The notes under the pieces are model-generated. The model made no database searches and had not been told where the DNA came from. It saw nothing but the letters and a program-made list of their open reading frames with translations. A stretch of 64,000 nucleotides of DNA. Origin: Tulasnella sp. 424. Its lineage: Eukaryota; Basidiomycota; Agaricomycetes; Cantharellales; Tulasnellaceae. This document shows, in pieces, positions 1-11,513 of this stretch; the first letter of the stretch is position 1, and each line of letters begins with the position of its first letter. The position numbers were made by a program, and so were the translations under genes. The DNA is taken from contig WSUB01000002.1 in assembly GCA_019633425.1 (NCBI GenBank), positions 434,001 through 498,000 of the forward strand. The letters are read 5' to 3'.

Positions 1-1
1 A

Positions 2-463
2 CCGTTTCTAGGCGACATAAAACGTGCTCAATCCCAGGGCGAGAAGGAACAAGCGACAAAAGATTACTACGCCAGCGTACGGACGAATGTGGGTACTTAC
101 CGTATTGAGTGTCACAACTACCGTTTAACAACCGACTTCGGATCAGGTCCTCCTTTCCTGGATTTTGACGAATGTCAGTGATGTAATCTCCACCGCCATT
201 TCTGATATTGATACTGATGTCCGTACAGGGTCTTCTCATGGTATTCATACTCAGCGGCGACTCTCTGAAATCTACGTTCAGCGATGCTGCCCAGTCGTCC
301 AAGACTCGTGTATACATGACATTTATTCTCGTTTTCGTTGCTGCAACAAGCTCTGTTGTAAGTATTCTAATCTACCTATTGCATCGATACGCGGCTGACT
401 GTTACGTATCAGCGTTTTCTCGGCTCTTCCGTTTATTTCGTCACTCGCATTTTCACCCATTGA
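2..463 (+). CDS. Chitin synthase, C-terminal end (partial, gene runs off the left edge)
   Basis: This is the last part of a membrane protein that reads as the C-terminus of a class I-III chitin synthase, the plasma-membrane enzyme that polymerises UDP-GlcNAc into cell-wall chitin. Four exons keep phase 0 throughout: 2-88, 147-173, 229-357 and 413-463. The three introns are 58, 55 and 55 nt, and the last has a clear CTGAC branch site. The spliced product carries a YYASVRTN segment, a hydrophobic stretch around LLSWILTNGLLMVFIL, a second hydrophobic stretch VYMTFILVFVAATSSV, and ends in RFLGSSVYFVTRIF. In chitin synthases the same order of a basic RTN-type segment followed by the last transmembrane helices closes the protein. 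The catalytic domain lies outside the window. The class assignment is from memory of family consensus; another polytopic membrane protein is possible but less likely. Confidence 0.7.
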
Positions 464-718
464 CAAGCATACGTGCATTTGTATCTTAATATAAAGCAAT
501 CGTTTGCATGCTATCGCACATCTTTGCCGTTCACGTCGCCTGCGAGAAGAGGCTTTGAGTGATTCCGCTTGCCTCGCTTATTGTTGGCGGCATTGGAGAC
601 GAAGGAGCGCTGGGAGCAATGAATTGACCCCTGGCTCCTCCCGAATCAAGTAAAAGGCACGTGATCATTTCTTGATGAGATTTTCACCCCCAACACCAAC
701 AACCGAATTCCTCAGAAG
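464..718. other. Intergenic gap between chitin synthase and DBP7-like gene
   Basis: This 255-bp stretch holds no supported gene. It must contain the 3' UTR of the upstream gene and the promoter and 5' UTR of the helicase. I see no clear TATA box or repeat. Confidence 0.6.
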
Positions 719-3424
719 ATGGACGACGGACTCATACTAAACATCGATCTAGACTACACAAAGCCAAAGAAGAGCGGCAATAATAGTGCTAAATCAGCCG
801 AAAGGTTTGTAGTTCACTTCCCTCCGGCAGCTACTTGCTCATTCTCTCTCCAGTCCTTCCACTGCACCGCCTGTGAGACAAAAGCAAAGTCGCCCATTAC
901 ATATAAGCCGGGACGAAGAATCTGGGCCGCCGAGGAAGCGTCAGAGGGTGCTCTCCTCTCTCAAGCCCAAGACACCCCAAACATGGCCTTCGACAGTCCC
1001 TGTCGCAACACCACCACAGGCCTCAAAGGACCAAGACGGTCCTCAGCCATCAAGACCTACAGGCCCTGTAATCTCATCTCTGTTTACCTCGAATCCAATC
1101 GTCGAACTTCCGTCAGTTCCGTTGGCACCCACGAAACCCCAAGCTCCCAGTAATGCACCTCTCAAGGACGATTCCACCTTCGAAGGCTTAGGGCTGAACC
1201 CGCTTCTCACTGCACATCTCCGAGAAAGGATGAATATCGTTAAACCGACTTCTGTTCAAAGAGCTTCGCTCTCCGCAATCCTCCACCAAAGCCCATCCGA
1301 TCGACGGGACTTGTTCATTCAGTCACAGACAGGTTCCGGCAAGACTCTATCCTTCCTGCTTCCAATCATCCACGACCTTCTTCCACTCAGCTCGCTATCG
1401 TACATCGACCGATCTGTTGGAACGTTGGCGATAATAGTTGCACCCACGAGGGAACTCGCCCAGCAAATCTCGGAGGTCCTCAACACCTTGCTTCAAATGC
1501 GATTAAGGGAAGCAAACTCCGACGCATCTGAAGCAGACCTTGGGCCCAGGCTCACCCGTTGGCTTGTCTCTGGGCTTCTGGTCGGTGGAGGTACACGAAC
1601 ACACGACAAAGCGCGACTTCGAAAAGGACTTCCGATCCTTGTTGCCACCCCGGGTCGACTCCTGGATCACTTACAGAATACCGAGTCGTTCAAAGTTGCA
1701 AAATGCCGCTGGCTGGTTCTCGATGAAGCCGATCGGTTGATGGAGCTGGGGTTCCAAGACACTCTCGAGGGTATTATCAAGGCTCTCGATGGTCGTCGTA
1801 ACCTCGCGTTAGCGGCAGCCAAGAACGGCGACACTTTCGGGGGAGAAGTTATTGGAGGATGGAACTGGGGTCCAAGGAGACAGACCATTCTGTGTTCAGC
1901 CACAATGCGGGAAGATGTTGAGAAGCTGGCAGGCACCACTCTCCATGACCCATTGATCATCAAAGGCGTCGCCAATGAATTAGGATCTTCCGTCAAAGCT
2001 CACGCTACCCGATCTTCTACCAACACTTCTGCACCCGAGCAGCCAACTCCCGATTTCACCCCTCCGTCTCAGCTTTCCCAAAAATATCTCGTCGTCCCTC
2101 TCAAGCTTCGCCTTGTCAGCCTAGTGGCTCTCATCCGAGCCATATTAACGCAAGCGCAGCGGTCACCGACTGCAGGGAACAAAATCATAGTTTTCTTCAG
2201 CTGCACAGACTCGGTAGACTTCCACTGGGAACTCTTAAGAGGCGCTGCAATGGATGAAGATGACAACGAGGAATCTAGTCAGTCAGCCGGAGAGGACGAG
2301 AAAGAGCCCGCTGCTCCAGTCAAGATCCCAGTCCTGGCTAGGTCAGCATTCCTTCCAAACACGTCCATTTTCCGCCTTCATGGATCTCTCCCACTCCCGG
2401 CTCGCCAAGCCTCAGTGAAAGGGTTTTCTATGACTTCGACATCCAAGCCCGCAAAATCACCTTCGTCTAATTCCAAACCAAAATTGGAGATGTCGGTTCT
2501 ATTTTGCACATCGGTTGCCTCGCGCGGATTAGACCTTCCTCTAGTCAGGGCTGTGGTTCAGTATGATCTACCCACTGAAGGAGGAGCAACGGAGTATGTT
2601 CATCGTGTAGGTCGTACTGCGCGAGTCGGGAAGGGCGGAGAGTCTTGGGCTTTTGTTGCTCCGGAAGAGGTTGAATGGGTGAAGTGGGTGGAAGAAGGCA
2701 TGCAAGGCGAGAATGCGGAGGATCGCGAAGGAGAAGTGTCCGCGGCAGGTCAGAAAGCTTCCGCAGGAAAGCTCGTGCCCGTCGACTACGAGAAGATTTT
2801 GTTGAGCGGATTCGGTGGAAGCAGCAGAGGGGAGGCAGGTCAAAGGGCAACGGATATCCAACTTGCATTCGAACGCTGGGTACTCAGAGACAAATCAGTA
2901 AGCGTGTGGACCCCTCATTCCAGCAACCGCCCTCAATGACCTTTCCTTTGACTTTGATGCAGCACTCTGCACTAGCACAGAAAGGCTTTCAGTCCCACAT
3001 GAGAGCCTACGCTACGCATCCATCCAACGAGAAGCACATCTTCCACGTCCGGAACTTGCACATCGGTCATTTGGCCAAAGCCTTTGCCTTACGAGAGGCC
3101 CCTAGCAACATCAAAGGCACGCCATCACAATCCTCGGCTTCGGGTCCGAAGCAGGCTGTGGCTCCGCAAACTGAGCGCATGAAGGCTAAAGCCAAGTATA
3201 TTCCTGGCAATAGTAAAGACGCAACGGGTGCAAATAGCATTGCACCTCGAGCTTCCAAAGTCAAAGAGAGGTCCAAGAAGAAACTCACTGTGGCGGAGCG
3301 CATGCAGGTGGTTATGAAAACCCAGGGGAAATTGACGAAAAAGGATGGACATATCGTCAGCGGCGGCGGAGCGGATGAGTTCCAAGTGGCTGGAGCGGAC
3401 GCCCTTGAGCGATTGGCGCGCTGA
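719..3424 (+). CDS. DBP7: DEAD-box ATP-dependent RNA helicase, Dbp7/DDX31 type
   Basis: This is a nucleolar RNA helicase of the Dbp7 family, needed for early 60S ribosomal subunit assembly. Exons 719-804, 854-2897 and 2963-3424 give 863 residues. The opening MDDGLILN matches the family start. Helicase motifs appear in order: motif I SQTGSGKT, Ia [32 protein letters not shown], then the C-terminal RecA lobe with [18 protein letters not shown] and [15 protein letters not shown]. The last exon supplies the family signature [16 protein letters not shown] and [16 protein letters not shown] basic tail with many Lys fits nucleolar binding. Intron 1 can end at 853 or 877, both in frame; I chose 853 because it has the better pyrimidine-CAG context and a more typical length. 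If intron 2 is retained, the protein stops early at 2939. Confidence 0.95.
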
Positions 3425-3667
3425 TCTGCAGAGATTTTCGACTTCAAAGCCTGACCAAAGGAAGATATTTAATTGAAGAATATAGACGCAGCATATGTAT
3501 TGGTCGATTAACATTCTAGGTTGCAGGACAAGCGTGGGTTCTTCTCATAATTGGTGTCGTGTGGCGAGTATGCAGTCATGCGCTTTCGAAGCGAATAGAA
3601 GACAAAAGGGGAGTACAACCAAACGCAACGGGATTTTCAATTGTTGCGAGGAGAGCGTCGCCTGGGG

Positions 3668-6368
3668 CTAACCCCCAGGGATCGGAATTTCGTAAACTCT
3701 CAGTCGTTCCAGCTGGAATTCTGTCGGGCGGATCATGCGTCAAGATATCGATAAAGGAGGAAGCGGTGGAAAAACCCTTACCTAGGATGGGGAACACGCT
3801 CGCTAATATCCGAATGGGATTCACCACATCCGCAAGCTCTTCAATGGCTTCTTGCACTCGGGGATCTTCTGTTCCAAACTCCTTCCGCAGTTTCCGGACA
3901 TGCTGAGCAAATACTCGAGCCACAACTCCCCACGCAAACTGTTAATAGGAAATTCCAGACAAGATCGTGAGCGTCATTTAGAGAGCCCACGGGAGAGATC
4001 AACTGACCCCTTGCATCATAAGATGTTTCTTGAAATCCGTTCCCGAAGCTTTAAGGGCTCGAATATCTCGGAGGGCTCTTCGTGCCATCTCCAAACGCTC
4101 CTGATAGCTCCCAGGTACCATTTCAATGGTATCCGCCTCCTGATCGCGGCATAGTGCATCGTATAGGTGAATGTAGGAGACGATGCCGTAAACGTGAACG
4201 AGGATAAAGCGAGGTGGGGCGGTTGGGACAGCAGTTCCAGCTGTAGATGATGCTGCGGATTCAGAGTGGGCGGTAGATGGAGCTCGGGCGAACGCTAACC
4301 CCGCGGAATCAGCCCGGGGGTGTGGAGTCTTTGGTGTGTCAGGTGCCGGGGAGAGGTGATGCGTCGTAACTGCTGGCGAACTGACGATATTTAAAGGAGG
4401 GGTTGCTGCCAGATGCCTCGTAATAGCGTCGTACATATTGCGGAAGGTCGTCGTGAAAACCGGGCCACTCAATTGCTCTTTGTACGACGCAGCGGGCACA
4501 AATAAATATCACCCCGTTTTACACGGAAACGCATCTTCGATGGTACACTCACGACTCACCAGCATTGATTCCCTTGCCCCAATTGGAGAATTTCACCACT
4601 CGTTCCAGTAAGACGATGGCCTTTGTCTGGGTCTGCCTGAGTAAAGTCATTTCGGACAAGCCTGCTGCGTGGTCCTCGGCTGTCTTATCGAAAAGACTTC
4701 CAACCGACGCTTTATCCACGCTTGCTGCACCCTGTCGAGGGCGCGGGTTAGTATATACCGCGGACGGGCAGGGCAAGGGCCTCCCCGTAGTATTGAAGGG
4801 CAAACGTACCGATTCGTAGTCTTCAATGGCCCTGGGCCATACGGTTTGAATGTTGTCAAAGTCGACGCTGGTGGGTAAGCCCGTGATAAGCGAGGCGGAA
4901 TGGTCCACCAAGACGATCTGCGATGAACCATCAGATGAGCAAGCCATTCCTTTGCGTTTACCGCATGAATACACTGATCGGTTGGTGCATACCATCCAGA
5001 ACAGATTTATTCGCTCTCCGACATCAACCGCATCGATTGGCGGGGGTAGAAGGGGTGAGAGGTTGATCCCTCCGCTGAGATCAGGTGTTGAGGATGAGGG
5101 AGAAAATGGATCCCTCTTTTTGACAGTGGGTGGAGGCTTCCAGACTGGACTGGAAATTTTGTGAAGGTTGCAAGTGACGGCGAACCGAGCTGCACTGGAA
5201 ATCTAAATCGCGACGCCAGGCTGATTAGAACAAGGATTGGACGCTCTAGCCTCACTGCGAACCTGATACGACGCTTCCAGGAATCTCCCCGATTTTAGGA
5301 AGTAATAACCGAGGAGAGTCGAGGCGCTGAGAAAGTGCAACAGTCGGTCCCTATTCTTAAGCGATGCCTGCAAGTACTTTCGACTGCGTCCGAGGAAAAC
5401 CTCTTGGTGCACTGTAAGCAGCGGATCTTGCGAATGATGACAAGCGATGAGAAATATGACGTTCAGTAAGCATGGGTGGGGTCGGTACTTGGGAGGGAGG
5501 TTGAGGGACTTGAAGAACCGCGGTTTATGGACCGTGTATCCGGTGCGAGATGTCTCGAAGAAGATTTTGATCCTAAAGGCATAAGCAAACCCGAGAGTGA
5601 CGTGTACGTGATGGCAGTGGGGGTTATTAGTGGGAAGATCCAGCGGTCGTCAGAACGAATAGCACGAACGGGGACGGAGAGAAGGAAAATACTCACAAAT
5701 GCATCTGAATTGGGGGTGGTGGGGTCTCCAGTTTCCACCAGTCTCCAGAGAGGTCTGGAGGATCGTCTTCGTCGACTCCCGAGGGCATCGTGAACGTGAA
5801 CTCTGCCGCGGGGAACCTCGGACCGGACGCATGAGCATCAGGCTGATGGTCCGAAGAGTATATTCAGTTAATACGGGAAATGCCGCATACGAGTTGCCTT
5901 GCGGTCTTACCGAGGTCGATTTTTCTTTACCTGTGCCAACGAATATGCCGTTAGCCGAGTCACCAGCAGGTGCGTGATTGAATAAATAGAATAAATAGCC
6001 TTTCCTTCATTCAGAGCGTAGTCCAAGGAAAAATACTCACCCTTTGGGTCGGTACCATCGTCAGCCGTGGTTTCACTCGCGGCTGCGACCTCGGGGTTGG
6101 CGAGCAGCTTCTTCAGCTTTTGTTCCAGCTTGGCGACAGTACCCTGGAGGCGCATTATGCGTTCGTGCTCTTCCTCGTACACACATTCCTTGCGCATGCG
6201 GATGCAGCCATTGCAAGGCGATTGGGCGTCGCATTTGACTTTGCGTTTTCTACATTCGAGACAGGCCTTTCCTTTTGCTAGCGAAACGATGGGTTTTCGT
6301 AGCGTCGCTTTCGTCGCGGCCGTCGTGGTTGAGGAACCTGCGACAGGTGGAGGCTCTCCAGAAGCCAT
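3668..6368 (-). CDS. Zn(2)-Cys(6) fungal transcription factor with middle homology region
   Basis: This is a nuclear DNA-binding regulator of unknown target. Ten exons (6368-6041, 5930-5911, 5842-5697, 5572-5263, 5202-4975, 4917-4810, 4731-4560, 4477-4008, 3938-3782, 3720-3668) join in phase to 663 residues. Near residue 35 the binuclear zinc cluster reads CLECRKRKVKCD then PCNGC and an RMRKEC half, with all six cysteines present. A short leucine-rich coiled coil follows (RIMRLQGTVAKLEQKLKKLL) and would dimerise the protein. Later exons carry a fungal_trans-type middle homology region, including HPCLLNVIFLIACH, ASTLLGYYFLKSGRFLEASY and VGERINLFWM. Exon 2 is only 20 nt. The 57-nt intron 4974-4918 has no stop and keeps frame, so retention would add 19 residues. 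The ligand and regulated pathway cannot be read from sequence. Confidence 0.9.
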
Positions 6369-7435
6369 GGGGGAACCTCTGTTGGGGTGGAGGGGGCGTG
6401 GTGGGGCTGACCCGGAGGTCGGAGGGAGTCGATCTCCGGGGTATAAGTAGAGACAGACGAATGGGACGGGGCAGTGAGTATCTTACAGGTGGTAGTGGAT
6501 CTGGATTACCCACCAGAGAGGGGTTTTAGGTGTCCATGTGGCTCCCGGGGCGAGACCCTGCGCTTCAACTCTCACGCTCCTTCGCTGTTCTGGAGACTCT
6601 GACCAATTGGCAAACCAAGGATTTTCCAGAGTCCCAATGTATAACCACAACGCTGCCGCATTCGTCAATCGTCTCCTTCCAGAACATTCAACCGGCTCGC
6701 GGCCGGAGCTTAGATAATGATTTCAAGAAACATCATTCGCGGAAGGCCGTGGCGCTCGACGGGCGGGCCGCTCGAGACATGCGCCATTTTCCAGTGCAAA
6801 GCACGGGACGGAGTACTTAGACACATAAAGCGTTGCAAAATTAACGAGATGTTCGACGAGACTCTCCATGGCTCTCAAAATGAACTCAAGCGGATCGCGT
6901 GGGCTTCTCCGGTAAGTCAAAATCCTCCGAAGCAAGACGACCTCATGCTCTTGGCAGTCGATGACGAACCGCAAGCCTGCAGTATTTGAGCATCGCCATC
7001 TCGGTTCAAGATTGCGACTCCGACCGTCTTCTCAAATAAGGTCCATGCGTGACGCCAAAGGAAGAGCATGCAACACTCTGGCCCTGGGTGCCTTCGCGAC
7101 TTCAGAAATTCCACGGAGGCACTCTCTCATTGACAATGTGCTTGGACACCATCGAAGACTGCTTAGGCTAAGAAGGGTGAAGACGTTCCACACATCGCGA
7201 CAGGCTAAGCCCACCAAGTAACTGCCGTTCGCCGCCGGCCACATCATCAAAGTGCATTCAAAGCGTAGGATAGAGTATCATATGAAAGTAACGAGATGGG
7301 CCAGAAAAGAAGAGAAACAGGAATAAACAGTTGGACGAAAACGAAAGTCATCATACTGGTCGTACAACCCATCATAACACCCTATGCGAAAGAACCAGGT
7401 AACAGCATATCGCTAGACATCGTTGGGTTTCGCCG
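6369..7435. other. Long non-coding gap upstream of the Zn2Cys6 gene
   Basis: This 1,067-bp gap holds only short overlapping open frames on both strands, with no family resemblance or consistent splicing. It should contain the promoter of the zinc-cluster regulator (its start is at 6368, reading leftward) and the 3' UTR of the ELL-like gene. I see no repeat or RNA gene in it. Confidence 0.5.
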
Positions 7436-10224
7436 TCATTGCTGCCCATCGGCACGCAGGCTTGCATCAACTGCCTCTTTTATCTTTGCGACCTGCTCAC
7501 GCAGAGCATTATATTCATTGACCTTGGCATGAGTCTCGTTGTCCGACCATAGCGTTGACGGGTCGCCTTGCTCCGCGGCACATCGTTCTGCTCTCGCCTT
7601 CTCCGCTTGTAGCTCAGCAAAGACCGTCATCATATCCGCGTACTTTTCTCCGTGCAGCAAACGAAGCTCTTTTCGATCCGTCGGAAGGGGTGAAGGTAGA
7701 CGTTTAACCTTCCTCAACCTTGGTCCATGGGAAACCACAGGAGCTGGGGACGGTGCAGCACTCGTATCAGCTGCTGCAGCTGCTGCACGTGCGAGTTTCT
7801 TTTTCTTTGCGGCAGCCCGCCTCGCCTTCTCCGCTGCTTCTTCGGGGTCCTCCTCCTCTTCACTGCTCGTGAAGACTGGTGTCGCTCGTCCTTTCCCTGA
7901 TGCCCGAGAGTGAGATCGTTCTTCGGCCTTGGCAGAATGAGAGGCCTTCTCCTTGCCATTGACACTTTTTGAAAGTGCTGAAGGACCCAGAGGCGATGGC
8001 TCCTTCCTCCCAAACTTTGGCAGCTGCCCCGTCTCACGATCAGACTTGGTTGTTGCCACGGAACCTGACCGGGGCGCCCGTCCATTTGCTTGGGTGGGTG
8101 GCGGTTTCAGGCTTTGCTGCACTTGACTTGACGATGCAGCCCCCGAAGCCTCCCGCATGCCTGCTTCATGCTTAGTCTTGACAACTGCACCATTCGCTAG
8201 CGAACTTGATGTGGATGCTGTTCTGGATGGAGGTGCAGTACTGCTCCCGGCACCCAGCGGTGAGGGTTCAAGTTTGCGCCTCTTCGCCTCTTGCGGAATA
8301 GAGTTGGAGGCTGACGGAGCCCCGACGCTCGACCGTGCAGCTTTGGTCTTGCTAGTCGTTAGAACGTCATCCAAATCGCTTATATCGTCAAGTTTCCGTT
8401 TAGATGTCGCAGACGCGGCAACCCGGGGAGAAGCCGCCGAGCCAGAGGGCCTTGGTGACTGTGTGGGCGTCGCTGATGGTCGTGGAGGAGGAGGTGTATG
8501 CGAATTGTGACGGGCATGCTGCGTCGCCGTTGGCGGTGGACCAAGGTTGACTTGCGGTTTCTGCGGTAATGCATGTCGTAAAGGGGCTGAAGCGGATGTG
8601 GCACTGGAAGTCGACCCGTTTGAGCTTGACGCTGACATGGGCGTCGCTGCCCCAGAGCGAGACGGCTCTGTCGGTGATGGTCTCTTCTTTGGCGGCTTCT
8701 CCTTCACCTCCACATCCGAACCCTTCGTGGAGCCAGTGCCATTGACCTTTGCGGCCTTTTTCTTGGTAGACGTTGTCGGAACCCCGTTCGCAGAGGTTGA
8801 CTTCACGATTCCCGGCTTCACCGACGACGCCGACAGCGTACCTCCAGTCGCATTTGGAGGCTCCGATATCTTGTTCATCTTCAACTTGCGTTGCGTCGTA
8901 CCTGGGACCGGCGTTCCCGACGCCGACCTAGCCGCCATCTTCTTCTTCCATCTAGCCTCCCCTTCCTGTAATTTCTGCCGCTCGGGTGCTGCCTTGGGTA
9001 ATCCCGACTGATCAAACGCATTTTCCATATCCCCCGCTATCCTCTGTCGGTCGCGATCCGTGTAAGCAGGCCATGTCCATGGTTGTAGTGATGCATAACT
9101 GCTGAGTTTGAGAGCCCAAAGTCCTCTCGGTGTTGAATTCCAATTTGCCGAAGATGAGGACTGGTCATGTGTCGTAGCCACCTATTTATTAGGTTACATG
9201 CAGGGTAAGTTCACACTGGCAAAAGGCGATCGAAATGGCCTGGGTAAAGGAAGATTGCTTACTCGTCGAAGTATCTCCGAGATGTCGTCCTTGTTCGCTC
9301 CTAGAAGGCCTTCCAACTCCTGAATCGTCTGAGATTTTGTAGCAAGGAGGTGAATGATTCGTTCCTCAAGCGGCCGAGTGTCTACGGGGGAGGTTGCGGG
9401 GGATGTTGGGGTGGATGATGAGGATGCCGGGGTTTGCTTGTGGTTGGCAGTGGATGGAGACGCTCGGTTGGACGAGAGTGCCGACGTAGACGAGGAAGCC
9501 GCCGGACCTGCTGTTGTGGCCTTCATGGCCACCCCCTTCCGTAGCACATCGCGTTCTAGAGTTGATGCGGTCGCTGTCCTCGCTGCGGCGTTCTTCTTTT
9601 TCTTTGTACCAGTGGCCGACGCCTTTGCGCCAGCCCCTGACGTCGTCGCAGGAGGGGTCTCCAACATCTGTATCCGTCTGTCTTTCTTGGCCTGATCAGC
9701 TTCTGCCATTCGGACCCGTAGTTTCTGAGCAGCATCCTCGACGACAGCCTGGCCGACAATGACAGATTGGAGGGCAAGTGGGGGTCTATGATCTGCCGGC
9801 TTCCGAGGGTATTGGTGGCGAGTTCGGGAATAGATCTCGGCGACATTGTTGGGACCGTTGGGAGCTTTCAACGCCAAATCGAAAGGGAAAAGCTGGCCCG
9901 AAATTGTAAGTCCCTATGAGGTAAGGAGCAAGGTATTATGTTAGCATTCTCCGAAACCGGGTGTCGCGGCAGTCCAGAGCGAAATGGAAAGCGAAAGCGG
10001 CAGAGTGAACTCACCGGTTTGTCCCCACTGAGCGTCACTCGAACCGCTGGCTGCCCACCAGGTTTGGCGTTGGCACTAGCATCCTTCAAAGCGCGTGCAA
10101 CCTCAATCGGCAACTTGAGCGTCACGGCTCTTCGCGTTGAGGGAGGTGGAACGATCGGTTTCTGCTCTTTATCCTTGGGGTTGGGATCCGAGAGGAACGG
10201 CACAGGGAATATCGTCAACGGCAT
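7436..10224 (-). CDS. RNA polymerase II elongation factor ELL-like protein
   Basis: This is a probable ELL, a nuclear factor that suppresses RNA polymerase II pausing. Exons 10224-10015, 9913-9263 and 9181-7436 join in phase 0 to 868 residues. The N-terminus has the ELL-type beta-rich start (RRAVTLKLPIEVARALKDA, then GLTISGQLFPFD). A conserved block ending YPRKPADHRPPL follows. The second intron falls inside a winged-helix-like region (ERIIHLLATKSQTIQELEGL, then STPRGLWALK and WPAYTDRDRQRI). About 350 residues of Ser/Pro/Ala/Lys-rich disordered sequence separate this from a C-terminal helical segment (EKYADMMTVFAELQAEKARA) placed where ELL proteins carry their occludin-homology helices. The call rests on domain order and short motifs recalled from the family. 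A related EAF-bound elongation factor is the main alternative. Confidence 0.75.
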
Positions 10225-11513
10225 CCCAGACGGCCTCTGTCGTAGTCTATGCAGGCGATCCGGAGGAGGATTTGGGCTTAGGTGGCGAGAAGGGTGTAAC
10301 TATCTGGACTGGAAGAAAGGCCACCCCTGGAGGTAGAAGTAGCGAAACAGGCGGTTGAGGATTTTGGCCGGCCTTTTGTCCTCGGGACGGCGGTCCCTTT
10401 TGTAACCAAAGCTTGGTCTTTGGGAGTCGGTGGATGAGGTCGACGCCGGGGGCGTATGAGGGTGTTCGGTGTGTGGTCGGGCTTTGGAGCTCAGCAAGGA
10501 GCGGCAAGGGAAGGAAGCTGAGCTGAGCGAGACACAACGCTCGCCCCTTGGCAATTCTAGCGGCAACTCTCCACACCATCACACCTCAATCCACGTAGAC
10601 TGCGCTCACTTTCACCGCTGCAAGTCTTTAATCTTTCTATTCTAACGCAGGACGTCTATTTCAAGCGCTAGAGCGACTTTCGGAAAAGTCTATGCACGCG
10701 AATTTTGCTCTTTCACCACTCAACACGCTCGCAATGCTATGGCCCGCGCTTAATTCTGCTACGCGAGACACTCATTCGGACCGAAAACCACGGTCCACAC
10801 GTGTCTGGCATCAAGGTAAGTACCCGTCATCCAACAAGACTATGCACTACGTACTTCATCGTTTCCAGAGCTTTTCGATCAGCACTGCTGCTTTTAAAAT
10901 GTAGTAAAGGGCCCACAGATGTAAACCCTCTCAGAAGAGTCATCGCGACTGTGGCGGCATCTCACCTCGATTCCTACCGTTTGTGCAAAGAACCGGAAAC
11001 CCGAGCGCCGCTCGCACTGAGATAAGGCATGGTCTGCAGGGGTACGCGGTTGTTATCAAGCGCAGCGATGCCCAACAGCTGACGAGAGAAATCGGGCCCG
11101 CCGTCTATCTCCCGGCTCTTGGAGGGATCTAACGATCGTGGACAAATGCTGTGCTGCAGTATCTCAATCTGCCATGCTGCACTCCCACTCTCCAACACGC
11201 TGGAGGCAATTTGGTGAGACCACAAGTCCCAGAAGCTCGTCATGTGAGAACACCTTTCACAGAGGACAAACATCAGCCCCGCACAAGGTACAGAACTCAG
11301 CGCAGCTTCCGAGCCTTGAAAATGAGGCTGAGGGGACAACACAAGCTTGCGTTGACAATAGTGCAAGCAGGGTTATACATTGTTAGTGCAATTGACGTCA
11401 AGAGGCTGAACCGCAAGGGGAAGTCCTCATTACAGGGCGTTCAAGCGAAGAAGAGGCACCAAAACGCGCTTTGAGGAGCAGACACCATGCGGCTATTTCA
11501 GAGATCTGTGATT
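10225..11513. other. Non-coding gap between ELL-like gene and KTI12
   Basis: The ELL-like gene starts at 10224 reading leftward and KTI12 ends at 11514, so this 1.3-kb stretch should hold the ELL promoter and 5' UTR and the KTI12 3' UTR. Open frames at 10247-10582 (-) and 10974-11366 (-) are Pro/Ser-rich or nondescript and match nothing I know. The first ends in TAG a few bases before the chosen ELL start, so it is more likely 5' UTR than an N-terminal extension. Confidence 0.5.

Noticed and set aside
9354..9695. Long plus-strand frames opposite the ELL-like gene (also 7539-7913, 8157-8510 and 8547-9011)
   Set aside because: Antisense shadows of a low-complexity Ser/Ala/Pro-rich coding region; no motif or splice logic.
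10974..11366. 130-codon minus-strand open frame between ELL and KTI12
   Set aside because: No recognisable motif, no ATG in good context and no in-phase neighbouring exon.
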